A stretch of DNA of 18,737 bases, taken from contig JAEWJG010000346.1 of NCBI GenBank assembly GCA_023386675.1, positions 1-18,737 on the forward strand, read 5' to 3'. Positions 1-6,970 of this stretch are shown piece by piece (the first letter of the stretch is position 1; each line of letters begins with the position of its first letter). Origin of the DNA: Actinomycetes bacterium (GTDB lineage Bacteria > Actinomycetota > Actinomycetes > Actinomycetales > Microbacteriaceae). Below the pieces are notes generated by a model that did no database searches, was not told where the DNA came from, and worked only from the letters and a program-made list of their open reading frames with translations. Made by a program: the position numbers and the translations under genes.

Positions 1-30
1 CTCCGGCGCAGGCCGCTCCGGCGCAGGCCG
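1..30 (+). repeat. 15-bp tandem duplication in the E2 linker
   Basis: Bases 1-15 (CTCCGGCGCAGGCCG) are repeated exactly at 16-30. The unit encodes part of the Ala-Pro-Ala-Gln-Ala linker. The array may extend left of the window. In-frame repeats of this kind can change linker length without breaking the protein. Confidence 0.8.
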
Positions 31-998
31 CCGCTCCGGCTCCCGCCGCTCCCGCACAGGCCGCTCCCGCGCAGCCCTCGTCGGGCGCGCACGCCGGCAA
101 CGCCGGGTACGTGACCCCGATCGTCCGCAAGCTCGCGAACGAGCAGGGCGTCGACCTGTCGACCGTCACCGGCACCGGTGTCGGCGGACGCATCCGCAAG
201 GAGGACATCCTCCAGGCCGCTGCTCCCGCCGCGTCCGAGTCCGCCGCTCCGGCGGCCGCGGCGCCGGCTCCCGAGGTCTCTCCGCTGCGCGGCACCACGC
301 AGCCGATGTCGCGCCTCCGCAAGGTCGTCGCCGAGCGCGCCGTGGTCTCCATGCAGTCCACCGCTCAGCTGACCAGCGTCGTCGAGGTCGACGTCACCAA
401 GGTCGCCGCCTTCCGTGACCGCGTGAAGGGCGACTTCCTGGCCAAGACCGGCGTGAAGCTCTCCTTCCTGCCGTTCTTCGCCCTGGCTGCCGCCGAGGCG
501 CTCAAGACCTACCCGGTCATCAACGCCACCGTCGACGGTGACAGCATCGTCTACCCGGACCACGAGAACATCTCCATCGCCGTGGACACCGAGCGCGGCC
601 TGCTCACCCCGGTGGTGCGCAACGCGTCGGACCTCGACATCGCGAACCTGGCGAAGGAGATCGCGGACCTCGCCGAGCGCACCCGCGACAACCGTCTGAA
701 GCCGGACGAGCTCGCCGGCGGCACGTTCACGCTGACCAACACCGGTTCGCGTGGCGCGCTGTTCGACACCCCGCTTGTCTTCCTCCCGCAGGTCGCCATC
801 CTGGGCACCGGCATCGTGACGAAGAAGCCGGTCGTCGTGTCGGCGGACGGCTCGGACTCCATCGCCATCCGCTCGACGGTCTACCTGGCGCTCTCGTACG
901 ACCACCGCATCGTGGACGGCGCCGACGCAGCCCGCTTCCTCGTGGCGGTCAAGAACCGTCTCGAGGGCGGCAACTTCGAGGGCAACCTCGGACTCTGA
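1..998 (+). CDS. sucB: Dihydrolipoamide acyltransferase (E2), C-terminal part, 5' truncated
   Basis: E2 core of a 2-oxoacid dehydrogenase complex; it moves the acyl group from lipoyl-lysine to CoA. The reading frame is open from base 3, so the gene starts before the window and the lipoyl domain(s) are not seen. Visible in order: an Ala/Pro/Gln linker (3-107), a peripheral subunit-binding domain starting YVTPIVRKLA (108 to about 215), a second Ala/Pro linker, and the catalytic domain. The active-site motif DHRIVDG is present, with His at 903-905 and Asp at 915-917. The stop is TGA at 996-998. The M. tuberculosis gene in this position (Rv2215) is called dlaT, formerly sucB, and acts as E2 of pyruvate dehydrogenase, so succinyl versus acetyl specificity cannot be decided here. 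lipB and lipA downstream make the cofactor this protein carries. Confidence 0.93.
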   Translation, partial: PAQAAPAQAAAPAPAAPAQAAPAQPSSGAHAGNAGYVTPIVRKLANEQGVDLSTVTGTGVGGRIRKEDILQAAAPAASESAAPAAAAPAPEVSPLRGTTQPMSRLRKVVAERAVVSMQSTAQLTSVVEVDVTKVAAFRDRVKGDFLAKTGVKLSFLPFFALAAAEALKTYPVINATVDGDSIVYPDHENISIAVDTERGLLTPVVRNASDLDIANLAKEIADLAERTRDNRLKPDELAGGTFTLTNTGSRGALFDTPLVFLPQVAILGTGIVTKKPVVVSADGSDSIAIRSTVYLALSYDHRIVDGADAARFLVAVKNRLEGGNFEGNLGL

Positions 999-1003
999 CC
1001 CGC

Positions 1004-2452
1004 TCACGGGTACACCGCCCGCAGTCGCCAACCGGCCTCGTTCCTCACCAGCAGGAGCGAGGCCGGTTCGCTTTTCGGGGTGCGGGCACGGTCCGGCGCG
1101 GCCGCGATGAGCGCGGCGTCACCCCACCGCTCGATCAGGCTGAGCGACGCGCCGGAGAAGTCGCGTTCCTCGGCCGCTCCCGACCGGTCGAGAGCATCGG
1201 CCTCCTGGGCGGCGAACGTCTGCTCAGCGTCGAGCACCGCCTCCAGGCAGCCGGCCGACCCCGGCCGCTGAGCGAAGCAGGCATGCCGGGCCTCGAGGAC
1301 GGCGGCAGCCGCCACGACCGGATCGTTCGCGGCCATCCCCTCGGGCGCGGGCGGTGTCGCCGTCGGTGTCGCGGTCGAGTCCCCGCTTGATCGAGTGGTC
1401 GAAGCGGTCGGCGCTGCGGATACGGCGTTCGGTGGCGCACTCGACGGCGTCGAGGCGGTCCGCACCGCGGCACTCTCGGCGGGCGGCGCCGGCAGGAGCG
1501 CGACGATCGCCACCGCGGCGACGAGCGGGACCAGCCCGGCGACGACCACCGCGGGCCGGCGACGAAGCCATGCGCCGAGTCGTCCGCGCAACACACTGAC
1601 CGGATCGCCGTCGAGGAACTCCATCGCGGACGCCACGGCTGTCCGTACACCCCACCGTCGGCGAACCGCGGGAGCGCCGGCCGGGGTGACACCTGTCTCG
1701 TCGCACCCCCGCTCCTGCACCGAGACCGGTTCCGGCGCCACCGCGGCCAGCACCGATGCTTCCACCTGCGCCCATGTGCCGTGCCGCAACCCTCTCTCGA
1801 CGGCGCCGAGCAAGGACATCCCCGTACCGTCGACCACGCGCAGGCACAGAGCCCGGGCGAACCCGTAGAACGCTTCGGCGTCGGCGACCGCCGCCTCCGG
1901 GTGGTACGGCACCACTGCATCGAGATCGTCGAGCGCTGGACACCCGTCAGCGGCGAACACGACTGCGCTCGGGCTCAACCCGGGACGCGCCCACCCGGCG
2001 CGGTGCAGTGCGGCCACGCCTCCGGCAACCCCGAGCAGCACGGTCGCCGCCTCGCCGCCCCGCAGACCGCCGCCGCCCCCCAGCAGCCGTTCGAGGTCAC
2101 CCCGCTCCGGGTACTGCAGCAGCACCGCGTCCCACTCCCGCCCACGGACGCGACGCTCGCCCAACCGGCGCACCACGCCGACCACATGCTCGGACGCGGC
2201 ACTTTCGCGGGCCGCCGTGTCCACCGGCTCCGGCACCCGCCTCTCACGCACACGCAGCAGGCATCGCCTGCCCAAACCCGACCCGGCCACCACCACGCGA
2301 GCCTCAGCTGGTGCTCTGCAGGCCGGAGCCGACACCTGCCACCCCTCCGCCCTCGCGAGCTGCACGGCGGCGCGCAGGGCCTGGGACTCGTCGGCGGGCA
2401 TGGAACGGACGGAACGCGGTTTTCTGATCACGTCTCCATCCCAGTCGCTCAC
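1004..2452 (-). CDS. Membrane-anchored pseudokinase-like protein
   Basis: 482 residues in three parts. Residues 50-240 resemble a serine/threonine kinase fold: a hinge-like stretch (LLQYPERGDLERLL, 111-124) and a helix like the one before the catalytic loop (VAALHRAGWA, 146-155). The loop itself reads RPGLSPSAV, so the catalytic Asp, Lys and Asn of HRDxKxxN are missing, and the DFG position reads DDLDA. One transmembrane helix follows (about 300-321), then a Ser/Thr/Ala/Pro-rich linker (323-372) and an outer domain with two cysteines (C392, C402) that could form a disulfide. The expected topology is cytoplasmic pseudokinase, membrane helix, exported domain. The start is uncertain: GTG at 2452 is given, but an in-frame GTG (2431) or ATG (2401) would remove 7 or 17 residues. 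It converges on the E2 gene, with 5 bases between stops. The role is unknown; signalling or cell-envelope sensing is a guess. Confidence 0.72.
   Translation of the reverse strand: MSDWDGDVIRKPRSVRSMPADESQALRAAVQLARAEGWQVSAPACRAPAEARVVVAGSGLGRRCLLRVRERRVPEPVDTAARESAASEHVVGVVRRLGERRVRGREWDAVLLQYPERGDLERLLGGGGGLRGGEAATVLLGVAGGVAALHRAGWARPGLSPSAVVFAADGCPALDDLDAVVPYHPEAAVADAEAFYGFARALCLRVVDGTGMSLLGAVERGLRHGTWAQVEASVLAAVAPEPVSVQERGCDETGVTPAGAPAVRRRWGVRTAVASAMEFLDGDPVSVLRGRLGAWLRRRPAVVVAGLVPLVAAVAIVALLPAPPAESAAVRTASTPSSAPPNAVSAAPTASTTRSSGDSTATPTATPPAPEGMAANDPVVAAAAVLEARHACFAQRPGSAGCLEAVLDAEQTFAAQEADALDRSGAAEERDFSGASLSLIERWGDAALIAAAPDRARTPKSEPASLLLVRNEAGWRLRAVYP
1030..1072 (+). terminator. Strong rho-independent terminator of the E2 gene
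   Basis: A 16-bp stem pairs 1030-1045 with 1053-1068, with one G-U pair and a 7-base loop. The outer 11 bp (AACCGGCCTCG with CGAGGCCGGTT) are perfect. It is followed on the plus strand by CGCTTTT. It begins 32 bases after the E2 stop codon and lies wholly inside the last codons of the facing gene. No T-run follows the stem in the minus direction, so it should act mainly on plus-strand transcripts. Confidence 0.85.
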
Positions 2453-2481
2453 ACGAACGGCGTCCCAGCTCGGCCCGAATC

Positions 2482-2517
2482 AGTGGATAACTCATGCGGT
2501 CTTCGGCGTGTGGACAA
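2482..2517. promoter_or_regulatory. Pair of DnaA-box-like 9-mers upstream of lipB
   Basis: TGTGGACAA at 2509-2517 is the exact reverse complement of the actinobacterial DnaA box TTGTCCACA. AGTGGATAA at 2482-2490 differs by one base from TGTGGATAA, the reverse complement of the classical box. Both sit in the longer near-repeat GTGGAYAACTC (2483-2493 and 2510-2520), 27 bp apart. The second lies between the expected -35 and -10 of lipB, so a bound protein would block that promoter. Binding by DnaA is inferred only from the motif. Confidence 0.35.
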
Positions 2518-2526
2518 CTCCCCGCA

Positions 2527-2538
2527 TAGACTGGCCCC
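2527..2538 (+). promoter_or_regulatory. Leaderless promoter -10 of lipB
   Basis: TAGACT at 2527-2532 ends 6 bases before the GTG start at 2539, so transcription should begin at or next to the start codon. There is no Shine-Dalgarno sequence between them. The 10 bases TAGACTGGCC recur exactly in front of panB. Confidence 0.6.
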
Positions 2539-3198
2539 GTGACCACGTATGACGTCACGGGGCTAAGCGCCAACTCCGTGCCGTATCTCGAGGCCCTTCA
2601 GCAGCAGCGTGCCCTGCACGCCGCTGTCGTCGCAGGCCGGGCGCCAGACACCGTCATCCTCCTCGAGCACCCGCCGGTGTACACCGCGGGCAAGCGCACC
2701 GCCCCGGACGAACGTCCGACCGACGGGACCCCCGTCGTCGACGTCGACCGCGGCGGCAAGATCACCTGGCACGGGCCGGGGCAGCTCGTCGGGTACCCGA
2801 TTTTCCGCCTCCACGACCCCATCGACGTCGTCGGCTACGTCCGTGCGCTCGAACGCGTCCTCATCGACGTCCTCGGCCGCCTCGGCGTCACCGGCGAGCA
2901 GATCGAGGGCCGGTCAGGCGTGTGGCTGCGGCCGGAGAACAACCCAGGAGCCGTCCGGGACGAGAAGATCGCCGCCATCGGCATCCGTGTCGCGGAAGGC
3001 GTCACCATGCACGGCTTCGCGCTGAACTGCTCCAACAGCCTCGACGCCTACGACCGGATCGTCGCGTGCGGCATCCGCGACGCAGGAGTCACGACGATCT
3101 CCCGCGTCCTCGGTCGCACCGTCACGCCGCAGGAGGTCGCGCCGCTCGTCCAGGACGCGTTCGACCTCGAGTTCACCCCCGCGGGGGCTGTCGCGTGA
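2539..3198 (+). CDS. lipB: Lipoyl(octanoyl) transferase LipB
   Basis: Transfers octanoate from octanoyl-acyl carrier protein to lysine of lipoyl domains, the first step of de novo lipoylation. 219 residues, normal length. The family signature RGGKITWHGPGQL is at 71-83. The catalytic Lys-Cys pair is visible: K143 in the stretch EKIAAIGIR, and C177 in IVACGI. GTG at 2539 is chosen because it follows the -10 hexamer by 6 bases and the protein then begins at the usual place; the nearby ATG is out of frame. The stop overlaps the lipA start, so the two are translated together. The upstream E2 protein is a substrate. Confidence 0.96.
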   Translation: MTTYDVTGLSANSVPYLEALQQQRALHAAVVAGRAPDTVILLEHPPVYTAGKRTAPDERPTDGTPVVDVDRGGKITWHGPGQLVGYPIFRLHDPIDVVGYVRALERVLIDVLGRLGVTGEQIEGRSGVWLRPENNPGAVRDEKIAAIGIRVAEGVTMHGFALNCSNSLDAYDRIVACGIRDAGVTTISRVLGRTVTPQEVAPLVQDAFDLEFTPAGAVA

Positions 3199-4184
3199 GC
3201 GCCGCACCCGAGGGGCGCAGGATGCTGCGCCTCGAGGTCCGCAACGCCCAGACGCCGATCGAGCGCAAGCCCGAGTGGATCAAGACCAAGGCCAAGATGG
3301 GGCCGGAGTACCGCCAGCTGCAGAGTCTGGTGAAGTCGGAGGACCTCCACACCGTGTGCCAGGAGGCCGGCTGCCCGAACATCTACGAGTGCTGGGAGGA
3401 CCGGGAGGCGACGTTCCTCATCGGCGGTTCGCAGTGCACGCGCCGCTGCGACTTCTGCCAGATCGACACCGGGAAACCGGCCGACTTCGACCGGGACGAG
3501 CCGCGCCGCGTCGGCGAGTCCGTCCAGCGGATGGGGCTGCGCTACGCCACCGTGACGGGTGTCGCCCGCGACGATCTGGAGGACGAAGGGTCGTGGCTGT
3601 ACGCGGAGACGATCCGCGAGATCCACCGCCAGTCCCCCGGAACGGGCGTCGAGATCCTGGTGCCCGACTTCTCGGGCAACCCCGTCCACCTCGGTGCGGT
3701 CTTCGATGCGCGCCCGGAGGTGTTCGCGCACAACGTGGAGACGGTCCCGCGCATCTTCAAGCGCATCCGGCCCGCGTTCCGCTACGAGCGCTCGCTCGAC
3801 GTCCTCACCCAGGGACGCGACGCCGGCCTGATCACGAAGTCGAACCTCATCCTCGGGATGGGCGAGGAGCGTCACGAGATCAGCACGGCGCTGCGCGACC
3901 TCCACGACGCCGGGACGGACATCATCACGATCACGCAGTACCTGCGGCCGAGCCCGCGGCATCTCCCGGTGGCGCGGTGGGTGCATCCCAACGAGTTCGT
4001 CGAGCTCAAGGAAGAGGCAGAGCAGATCGGTTTCCTGGGCGTCCTCGCGGGCCCGCTGGTGCGCTCGTCGTATCGTGCAGGCCGGCTGTGGGCGCAGTCG
4101 ATGCAGGCGAAGGGACGGCCAGTTCCCGACGAGTTGCGGCACCTGGCGGACGCCTCGCTCGGCTTCGCGCAAGCCGTCTCCTGA
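3195..4184 (+). CDS. lipA: Lipoyl synthase LipA (radical SAM)
   Basis: Inserts two sulfur atoms into protein-bound octanoyl groups to give lipoyl groups. 329 residues from the GTG at 3195, which overlaps the lipB stop (GTGA); the frame is open further upstream but that part is a shadow of lipB. Both iron-sulfur clusters can be recognised: the auxiliary cluster cysteines C55, C60, C66 (CX4CX5C) and the radical SAM cysteines C81, C85, C88 (CX3CX2C, CTRRCDFC). The C-terminal RSSYRAG motif (290-296) supplies the serine ligand of the auxiliary cluster, the sulfur donor. It is complete, with no odd residues, and forms an operon with lipB. Confidence 0.97.
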   Translation: MSAAPEGRRMLRLEVRNAQTPIERKPEWIKTKAKMGPEYRQLQSLVKSEDLHTVCQEAGCPNIYECWEDREATFLIGGSQCTRRCDFCQIDTGKPADFDRDEPRRVGESVQRMGLRYATVTGVARDDLEDEGSWLYAETIREIHRQSPGTGVEILVPDFSGNPVHLGAVFDARPEVFAHNVETVPRIFKRIRPAFRYERSLDVLTQGRDAGLITKSNLILGMGEERHEISTALRDLHDAGTDIITITQYLRPSPRHLPVARWVHPNEFVELKEEAEQIGFLGVLAGPLVRSSYRAGRLWAQSMQAKGRPVPDELRHLADASLGFAQAVS

Positions 4185-4234
4185 GAGGGCTCTCCCAGCA
4201 GCGAACGGGGTCATCTGGAAGACCGCCGAGCCGG

Positions 4235-4247
4235 TATCCTTGGAGCT
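4235..4247 (+). promoter_or_regulatory. Leaderless promoter -10 of the DUF4191 gene
   Basis: TATCCT at 4235-4240 ends 7 bases before ATG 4248. The GGAG at 4242-4245 is only 2 bases from the ATG, too close to work well as a ribosome binding site, so a leaderless transcript is likelier. It lies 50 bases after the lipA stop, so this gene may also be read from the lipBA transcript. Confidence 0.5.
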
Positions 4248-4943
4248 ATGGCAAAGGACAAGTCCACCAAGGAGCCCGGCCGTCTGAAGCAGATGTGGCA
4301 GGTCTTCCAGATGACCCGTCGCTACGACGACCGCGCGGTCCTCTACATCGTCCTGGGGGCTGTCCTGCCGATCATCGTGGGCGTGCTGCTCGCGGTGTTC
4401 CTGTCCGGCGGCAACGTCTTCACGATGGTGCTGTGGATCCTCGCCGGCGTGCTCGCCGGCGTCCTCGTCGCGCTCATCATCCTGGGCCGACGGGCGGAGC
4501 GTGCGGCGTACTCGCAGATCGAGGGCCAGCCAGGAGCGGTCGGCGCCGTCCTGCGGTCGTCGCTGAAGCGCAGCTGGCGCGGGTCCGAGATGCCGGTCGC
4601 GGTCAACGGCAAGACGCAGGATGCGGTGTACCGGGCGACCGGGCGCGGCGGCGTCGTGCTGATCAGCGAGGGCCCGGCGACGCGCACGAAGCGCATGGTC
4701 GACGAGGAGCGCCGCAAGGTGAACCGCGTGCTGCCGAACGTCCCCGTGACGATCATCAGCGTCGGGCCGGACGCCGACTCGGTCGCCCTGCACAAGGTGC
4801 CGCGCACCCTCGCGAAGATCAAGCCGACCCTCACCAAGGCCGAGGTCCTGGCGATCAGCAACCGTCTCCAGTCGATGGAGAACCAGATGCCGATTCCGAA
4901 GGGCATCGACCCGATGAAGGTCCGCGCGCAGCGCGCTCGCTGA
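4248..4943 (+). CDS. DUF4191-family membrane protein
   Basis: 231 residues. A basic N-terminus is followed by two closely spaced transmembrane helices (about 31-53 and 57-80) with a short outer turn, then a roughly 150-residue soluble cytoplasmic domain rich in Lys/Arg and Val. This matches the actinobacterial DUF4191 family, whose M. tuberculosis member (Rv2219) also follows lipA. Function is unknown. Constant linkage to lipBA and glnA is the only clue, and it need not mean a shared pathway. The family call rests on layout, length and synteny rather than a motif match. Confidence 0.8.
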   Translation: MAKDKSTKEPGRLKQMWQVFQMTRRYDDRAVLYIVLGAVLPIIVGVLLAVFLSGGNVFTMVLWILAGVLAGVLVALIILGRRAERAAYSQIEGQPGAVGAVLRSSLKRSWRGSEMPVAVNGKTQDAVYRATGRGGVVLISEGPATRTKRMVDEERRKVNRVLPNVPVTIISVGPDADSVALHKVPRTLAKIKPTLTKAEVLAISNRLQSMENQMPIPKGIDPMKVRAQRAR

Positions 4944-4953
4944 GCAGACCCGA

Positions 4954-4977
4954 CCGCGCCGCGCGCGTCAGGCGCGG
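4954..4977. terminator. GC-rich stem-loop between converging genes
   Basis: CCGCGCC (4954-4960) and GGCGCGG (4971-4977) form a perfect 7-bp stem with a 10-base loop between the ends of the DUF4191 and RDD genes. No T-run follows on either side, so termination is uncertain. In such GC-rich sequence a 7-bp stem could occur by chance. Confidence 0.3.
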
Positions 4978-5390
4978 ATGAGGACGGTCCCGGCGACCTT
5001 GTCGTGGAAGCCGCGCTGGTCCGAGTCCCACACCAGAGCCGGGATCACGACGCACAGCAGCAGAGTGCGGACGACCGGACGCCACACGCCCACCCAGCCG
5101 CCGCGGACCGCGACCACGCGCATCCCGAAGACGCGGTGACCGAGGCTGCCGCCGATCGTCGGGATGAACACGACCTGCAGAAGCGCGAACAGGCCGAGCG
5201 TCGCCCACTGGTCGTAGTGGAAGAACGCGAACGACAGGAACGACGCGATCGCCCAGTCCACGACGATCGCCCCGATGCGCCGGCCCACCCTGCCCACCGA
5301 GCGCGGGCCGGCCTCGGGCAGTCCGAGACGTTCCCCGGGATAGCGGCTGGGGGCGATGTCGCCTGGGCGGTTCGAGGGGTTCTGCGGCAC
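4968..5390 (-). CDS. RDD-family membrane protein
   Basis: 140 residues with three likely membrane helices (about 39-57, 62-82, 106-122). RDD-type motifs are visible: GRRIGAIVVDWAI (36-48) with conserved Arg and Asp, GGSLGHRVFGMRVV (80-93), and a C-terminal RGFHDKVAGTVLIR (126-139). RDD proteins are poorly understood; some have been linked to ion or small-solute transport. M. tuberculosis has an RDD gene (Rv2219A) in the same place. Start is GTG at 5390, 6 bases after a TAGACT hexamer. It diverges from glnA and shares the intergenic region that holds the GlnR-type operator, so it may be co-regulated by nitrogen. Confidence 0.88.
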   Translation of the reverse strand: MPQNPSNRPGDIAPSRYPGERLGLPEAGPRSVGRVGRRIGAIVVDWAIASFLSFAFFHYDQWATLGLFALLQVVFIPTIGGSLGHRVFGMRVVAVRGGWVGVWRPVVRTLLLCVVIPALVWDSDQRGFHDKVAGTVLIRA

Positions 5391-5402
5391 CTGGCGAGTC
5401 TA
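5391..5402 (-). promoter_or_regulatory. Leaderless promoter -10 of the RDD gene
   Basis: Read on the minus strand, TAGACT (5402-5397) ends 6 bases before the GTG at 5390. This is the same hexamer and spacing as for lipB and panB. There is no Shine-Dalgarno sequence. The expected -35 falls at about 5420-5425, overlapping the first element of the GlnR-type box. Confidence 0.55.
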
Positions 5403-5418
5403 CCCGGCCGGGGTACGC

Positions 5419-5456
5419 GTAACATGTTGGAAACATTCGCGTGACCCCCGGGAAAC
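5419..5456 (+). promoter_or_regulatory. GlnR-type operator upstream of glnA
   Basis: Four 5-bp elements are spaced by exactly 6 bases: GTAAC (5419-5423), GAAAC (5430-5434), GTGAC (5441-5445) and GAAAC (5452-5456). This is a full match to the a-b-a-b arrangement described for GlnR boxes of Streptomyces and mycobacteria (GTnAC-n6-GAAAC, twice). It ends 10 bases before the proposed glnA -10 and so overlaps the -35 region, a usual place for an OmpR-type activator such as GlnR. Which way it regulates glnA here is inferred, not shown. Confidence 0.85.
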
Positions 5457-5466
5457 GGCCTCCCCC

Positions 5467-5532
5467 TAGCGTGGTCGAGTGGGTTGCACGCGCAGCCCCA
5501 GTCACCCGCAAAGCCATTTGGGAGTCGTCCGC
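5467..5532 (+). promoter_or_regulatory. glnA -10 hexamer, leader and ribosome binding site
   Basis: TAGCGT at 5467-5472 is the best -10 candidate. It predicts a start near 5479 and a leader of about 54 bases. GGAG at 5521-5524 lies 8 bases before ATG 5533 and serves as the ribosome binding site. Unlike most core genes in the window, glnA is not expected to be leaderless. Confidence 0.5.
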
Positions 5533-6957
5533 ATGTTCCGTGATTCTTCCGAGGTGCTCAAGTTCATCAAGGACACTGACGTGAAGTTCCTTGATATCCG
5601 CTTCACCGACCTTCCCGGTGTGCAGCAGCACTTCAACATCCCCGCCGCTACCGTCGACGAGGACTTCTTCTCCGTCGGCCAGCTGTTCGACGGCTCCTCG
5701 ATCCGCGGCTTCGCGTCGATCCACGAGTCCGACATGCAGCTCATCCCGGATGTGTCGACTGCGTACGTCGACCCGTTCCGCGCCGAGCGCACCCTCATCA
5801 TGGTGTTCGACATCTACAACCCGCGTAACGGCGAGATCTACGCGAAGGACCCGCGTCAGGTCGCCAAGAAGGCGGAGAAGTACCTCGCGTCGACCGGCAT
5901 CGCCGACACCGCGTTCTTCGCCCCGGAGGCGGAGTTCTACATCTTCGACGACGTCCGCTACGAGGTGAACCAGCACTCGAGCTTCTACTCCGTCGACTCT
6001 AGCGAGGGCGCCTGGAACTCGGGCCGCACCGAAGAGGGCGGCAACCTCGCCAACAAGACCCCGTACAAGGGCGGCTACTTCCCCGTCTCGCCGGTCGACC
6101 AGCACGCCGACCTGCGTGACGACATCGTCCTCAAGCTGGTCGACGCGGGCCTCGAGGTCGAGCGCTCGCACCACGAGGTCGGCACCGCCGGCCAGGGCGA
6201 GATCAACTACAAGTTCGACACGATGGTCCACGCCGCGGACGACATCCTGAAGTTCAAGTACATCGTGAAGAACACGGCGAGCGAGTGGGGCAAGACGGCG
6301 ACGTTCATGCCGAAGCCGCTGTTCGGCGACATCGGCTCGGGAATGCACACCCACCAGTCGCTGTGGAACGACGGCAAGCCGCTGTTCTACGACGAGGCCG
6401 GCTACGGCGGCCTGTCCGACGTCGCCCGCTGGTACATCGGCGGCCTGCTCAAGCACGCCCCTGCGGTCCTCGCCTTCACGAACCCGACGGTGAACTCGTT
6501 CCACCGCCTGGTCCCCGGCTTCGAGGCCCCGGTCAACCTGGTCTACTCGGCCGGAAACCGCTCGGCGTCCATCCGCATCCCGATCACGGGCTCCAACCCG
6601 AAGGCGAAGCGCATCGAGTTCCGCGCGCCCGACGCCTCCGGCAACCCGTACCTCGCGTTCGCCGCGCAGCTGATGGCGGGCCTCGACGGCATCAAGAACC
6701 GCATCGAACCGCACGAGCCGGTCGACAAGGACCTCTACGAGCTCCCGCCGGAGGAGGCGCGCAACATCCCGCAGGTGCCGGCGTCGCTCGGCGAGGCGCT
6801 CGACGCGCTTGAGGCCGACCACGACTTCCTCACCGCGGGCGGCGTGTTCACCCCGGAGCTCATCGAGACCTGGATCGAGTACAAGCGCGAGAAGGAGATC
6901 AAGCCGCTCGCACAGCGTCCGCACCCCTTCGAGTACGAGCTGTACTACGGGGTCTGA
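5533..6957 (+). CDS. glnA: Glutamine synthetase type I (GlnA1, adenylylatable)
   Basis: Makes glutamine from glutamate, ammonium and ATP; the main ammonium-assimilating enzyme, a cytoplasmic dodecamer. 474 residues, the usual GSI-beta length. Motifs: LFDGSSIRGF (51-60), metal-binding PEAEF (131-135), FMPKPLFGDIGSGMHTH (258-274), NRSASIRIP (342-350) and the C-terminal adenylylation loop DKDLYELPPEE (398-408) with Tyr402, equivalent to Tyr397 of E. coli. Its modifier GlnE is encoded downstream, across the island. The ATG at 5533 has a ribosome binding site and the standard N-terminus; an in-frame GTG at 5479 lies at the predicted transcription start and is rejected. Control is probably double: GlnR on transcription and GlnE on activity. 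Confidence 0.98.
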   Translation: MFRDSSEVLKFIKDTDVKFLDIRFTDLPGVQQHFNIPAATVDEDFFSVGQLFDGSSIRGFASIHESDMQLIPDVSTAYVDPFRAERTLIMVFDIYNPRNGEIYAKDPRQVAKKAEKYLASTGIADTAFFAPEAEFYIFDDVRYEVNQHSSFYSVDSSEGAWNSGRTEEGGNLANKTPYKGGYFPVSPVDQHADLRDDIVLKLVDAGLEVERSHHEVGTAGQGEINYKFDTMVHAADDILKFKYIVKNTASEWGKTATFMPKPLFGDIGSGMHTHQSLWNDGKPLFYDEAGYGGLSDVARWYIGGLLKHAPAVLAFTNPTVNSFHRLVPGFEAPVNLVYSAGNRSASIRIPITGSNPKAKRIEFRAPDASGNPYLAFAAQLMAGLDGIKNRIEPHEPVDKDLYELPPEEARNIPQVPASLGEALDALEADHDFLTAGGVFTPELIETWIEYKREKEIKPLAQRPHPFEYELYYGV

Positions 6958-6970
6958 TCCGCGTCAGGCG

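Noticed and set aside
2922..3194. Upstream extension of the lipA frame
   Set aside because: It overlaps lipB in another frame and encodes Arg-rich sequence; the GTG at 3195 gives the normal LipA N-terminus and length.
3048..4793. Long minus-strand open frame opposite lipA and the DUF4191 gene
   Set aside because: Antisense to intact lipA; composition is typical of a GC-driven shadow, with no recognisable domain.
5479..5532. Earlier GTG start for glnA
   Set aside because: The GTG lies at the predicted transcription start, has no ribosome binding site and would add 18 non-conserved residues; ATG 5533 has GGAG at the right distance.
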